From the NCBI RefSeq assembly GCF_028595285.1, contig NZ_JAQQXQ010000007.1, positions 157,750 to 221,749 of the forward strand: a DNA stretch of 64,000 nt, in the 5' to 3' direction. The notes under the pieces are model-generated. The model made no database searches and was not told the origin of the DNA. It worked only from the letters and a program-made list of their open reading frames with translations. This document shows, piece by piece, positions 62,498-64,000 of the stretch. Position 1 is the first letter of the stretch; each line of letters opens with the position of its first letter. This DNA comes from Erythrobacter fulvus. GTDB taxonomy: Bacteria > Pseudomonadota > Alphaproteobacteria > Sphingomonadales > Sphingomonadaceae. Position numbers and translations under genes: made by a program.

Positions 62498-63991
62498 ATG
62501 AAAAGTTCGATTGTGACCCTGGCGCTCGCCACAAGCTCGCTCTTTTTTGCCGCTCCTGCTCTGGCAATGCCCGATGATCCAGCCGAGCTGAACTCGCTCA
62601 TCCGGACGAAATATAATGGCGATGCAGCGGCCTATGTCGAAGATAACCGGGGCGAATTCAGGAAGATGGGTTGCGAGGGGCGCGCCGATCTCCTGCAGGC
62701 GCTGCTCGATGCGGGGCTTGCCTTCGAGAACCTCGAGCAGAGCCGCTATTCGGCTCATGCCCAGGCGATCCGTTGCGCCTTCGACAAGGGCAAGATGGAG
62801 GCGCTCGCCCTGCTGTTGACACCTGACGCCATGACCATGTTCGAAGAGGTGGAGTTCGGACAGACGTGGCAAGCCTCGCTCTTGAGCTCGGCGATCTACT
62901 GGGATTCCTATGACCGGGTGCGACACCTGCTCGAGAACGGCGTGCATGCCGCACAGCACGACAAGGAAGCCGCGATATTGACGCGCGAGGAACACCTCCT
63001 GCTCGCCGCCTACGAGGCTCTCGACACGGAGAAGGAGGACGCGATCCGGGCGTTTCAGGATGCGGGCTTTGGCCACATCATCGATGCGGCACGCAACAAG
63101 GCCAATTGGCGCTATGTGATCGACAGGATGAAAGGAAGTCGCGGCGGCGGCGGTGGGGGACTGTTCCGGTCCTTGCTGGGCGGCGTAGCGGGTGCGGCCC
63201 TCGGCGGGACCACCGGTGCGGCGCTCGGTTTCCTCGGCGCGGGCGCGGATGCGTCGGGTGATGGCGATGGAAACGGCGCTCCCCAAGGCTCCGGCCCGCT
63301 GCCGCTGGCGACCAACCGGGCAGATCTCGGAGCGCAACTGAACCCGGTCACTGCGCCCCGTCGCGGCCTGCAGGTGCAGAAGGTGGATGCCGGCGGCCCT
63401 TCCGCGCTCGCCGGGTTGATGCAAGGCGATGTGATTGTGAGCATCGCCGGAATACCCGTCGCCTCGCGCGGCTCGTTCTATGTCGCGACCGAGGAAGCCT
63501 TCAGCAAGGAGCGTTTCGAGGTCGAATATCTGCGCGACGGGGTGCAGCAGACCGCGCTCTTCGACAAAAGCAAAGCCGCGCCGGAAACCGGGGCGGCGCA
63601 GGCGGCAGGAAATCTGGCGCCTGAGGCGCAGGCCCCTGCCCGCGCCCCTGATCCGGCGAGCACCTTGGACGAGCTGCAAAAGCTCGGCGACCTACGGGAT
63701 CGCGGCATCCTTTCAGAGGAAGAGTTCGAGGCAATGAAGGCCCGCATTCTCGGCGCAGATACCAAGGCTTCAGAAGGCGCAGCAAATCATTCAGACGGCA
63801 CTCCCATCGCCGAAGCATTCGGCATCAGACGAGGGCAATCCATCACGGATCTGTCTGTAATCGAAGAGCAGCCCAATGATATGATCTGCCCCCTTCTGAG
63901 TGGCCCAATTTCTATTTTAGAATTGGTCACGAAGGAGGAATGGAATGGCAAGGAAGCACAGGCCGGAAGAGATCATCGGCAAGCTGCGTGA
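62498..63991 (+). CDS. Exported PDZ-SHOCT protein, 3' end replaced by an IS element
   Basis: Signal peptide (MKSSIVTLALATSSLFFAAP, cleavage after ALA), a helical N-terminal domain (about 25-200), a Gly-rich glycine-zipper-like stretch (LGGVAGAALGGTTGAALGFL), a PDZ domain (LQVQKVDAGGPSALAGLMQG, DVIVSIAGIPVASRG) and a SHOCT-type motif LGDLRDRGILSEEEFEAMKA. The native frame runs to about 63881. From 63882 it reads into the inverted repeat and leader of an IS3-family element and stops inside it at 63991, so the last 36 residues are foreign. ATG 62498 was chosen as start for the signal peptide. Confidence 0.75.
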   Translation: MKSSIVTLALATSSLFFAAPALAMPDDPAELNSLIRTKYNGDAAAYVEDNRGEFRKMGCEGRADLLQALLDAGLAFENLEQSRYSAHAQAIRCAFDKGKMEALALLLTPDAMTMFEEVEFGQTWQASLLSSAIYWDSYDRVRHLLENGVHAAQHDKEAAILTREEHLLLAAYEALDTEKEDAIRAFQDAGFGHIIDAARNKANWRYVIDRMKGSRGGGGGGLFRSLLGGVAGAALGGTTGAALGFLGAGADASGDGDGNGAPQGSGPLPLATNRADLGAQLNPVTAPRRGLQVQKVDAGGPSALAGLMQGDVIVSIAGIPVASRGSFYVATEEAFSKERFEVEYLRDGVQQTALFDKSKAAPETGAAQAAGNLAPEAQAPARAPDPASTLDELQKLGDLRDRGILSEEEFEAMKARILGADTKASEGAANHSDGTPIAEAFGIRRGQSITDLSVIEEQPNDMICPLLSGPISILELVTKEEWNGKEAQAGRDHRQAA

Positions 63992-64000
63992 AGCGGAGAT
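63882..64000 (+). mobile_element. Left end of an IS3-family insertion sequence (truncated by window)
   Basis: The element appears to start with TGATCTGCCCCC at 63882, like the TG...CCCC inverted repeats of IS3-family members. Next comes a hairpin CCAATT/AATTGG (63905-63926) and, after GGAGG, the beginning of orfA. The rest lies outside the window, so target duplication and the right end cannot be checked. Confidence 0.7.
63945..64000 (+). CDS. IS3-family transposase OrfA, N-terminal fragment
   Basis: ATG 63945 follows GGAGGA and opens a frame reading MARKHRPEEIIGKLREAE up to the window edge. This is the characteristic start of IS3-family OrfA proteins (helix-turn-helix DNA-binding subunit). 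Partial because the window ends. Confidence 0.8.
   Translation, partial: MARKHRPEEIIGKLREAE

Overview
The window is chromosomal DNA of a high-GC alphaproteobacterium. Several features point to Sphingomonadales, most likely the Erythrobacter/Porphyrobacter group: a CcrM-type GANTC methyltransferase beside rnhB, the order pckA-chvI-chvG-hprK-rapZ-EIIA-HPr, a three-part proton-translocating transhydrogenase preceded by a 40-residue aa3-oxidase subunit IV, and many four-base stop/start overlaps. The family-level placement is inferred from gene content only. A perfect 16-bp parS site at 16001-16016 and a DnaA/CtrA/GANTC-rich ccrM promoter at 19576-19815 suggest that the segment lies in the origin-proximal part of the chromosome.

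Layout. 0.1-5.7 kb: a DMT transporter, an entericidin-like lipopeptide and a leftward series (DUF938 methyltransferase, acyl-CoA ligase, ABA4-like membrane protein, NAD(P)-binding protein, dGTPase). 5.74-6.03 kb: no gene, but a sequence that folds like a cobalamin riboswitch with no gene downstream of it. 6-13.5 kb: aspartate-racemase homologue; a coupled three-gene set (beta-helix protein, diheme cytochrome c of the SO2930 family, alpha/beta hydrolase); pntA1-pntA2-pntB with a small cytochrome oxidase subunit. 13.7-25.4 kb: an NtrC-like regulator with a degenerate GAFTGA loop, an SDR, parS, PhoD-like phosphatase, folP, ccrM, rnhB, then a rightward run from a sugar dehydrogenase through GNAT, DUF1285, NUDIX and cca. 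25.4-38.4 kb: parC, DJ-1/PfpI protein, a ferredoxin coupled to two cysteine desulfurases, a TonB-like protein, a DUF885 peptidase, a cyclic-nucleotide-binding flavoprotein and a secreted HExxH/TPR protein.

38.5-45 kb is the conserved carbon/envelope signalling block: PEP carboxykinase facing ChvI/ChvG, then HPr kinase, RapZ, a mannose-type EIIA and HPr. No EI and no sugar permease are present, so this PTS is probably regulatory. 45-55 kb is housekeeping (SpoU methylase, rmuC, def, recR, fmt, truA, asparaginase and others), ending at tRNA-Val(TAC).

Downstream of the tRNA (55.2-64 kb) the content looks accessory: 500 bp without genes, a winged-helix regulator divergent from an outer-membrane porin, a beta-lactamase-fold hydrolase, an MscS channel and several secreted or outer-membrane proteins of unknown role. 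The window closes with the left end of an IS3-family element that has replaced the 3' end of a PDZ/SHOCT protein gene.
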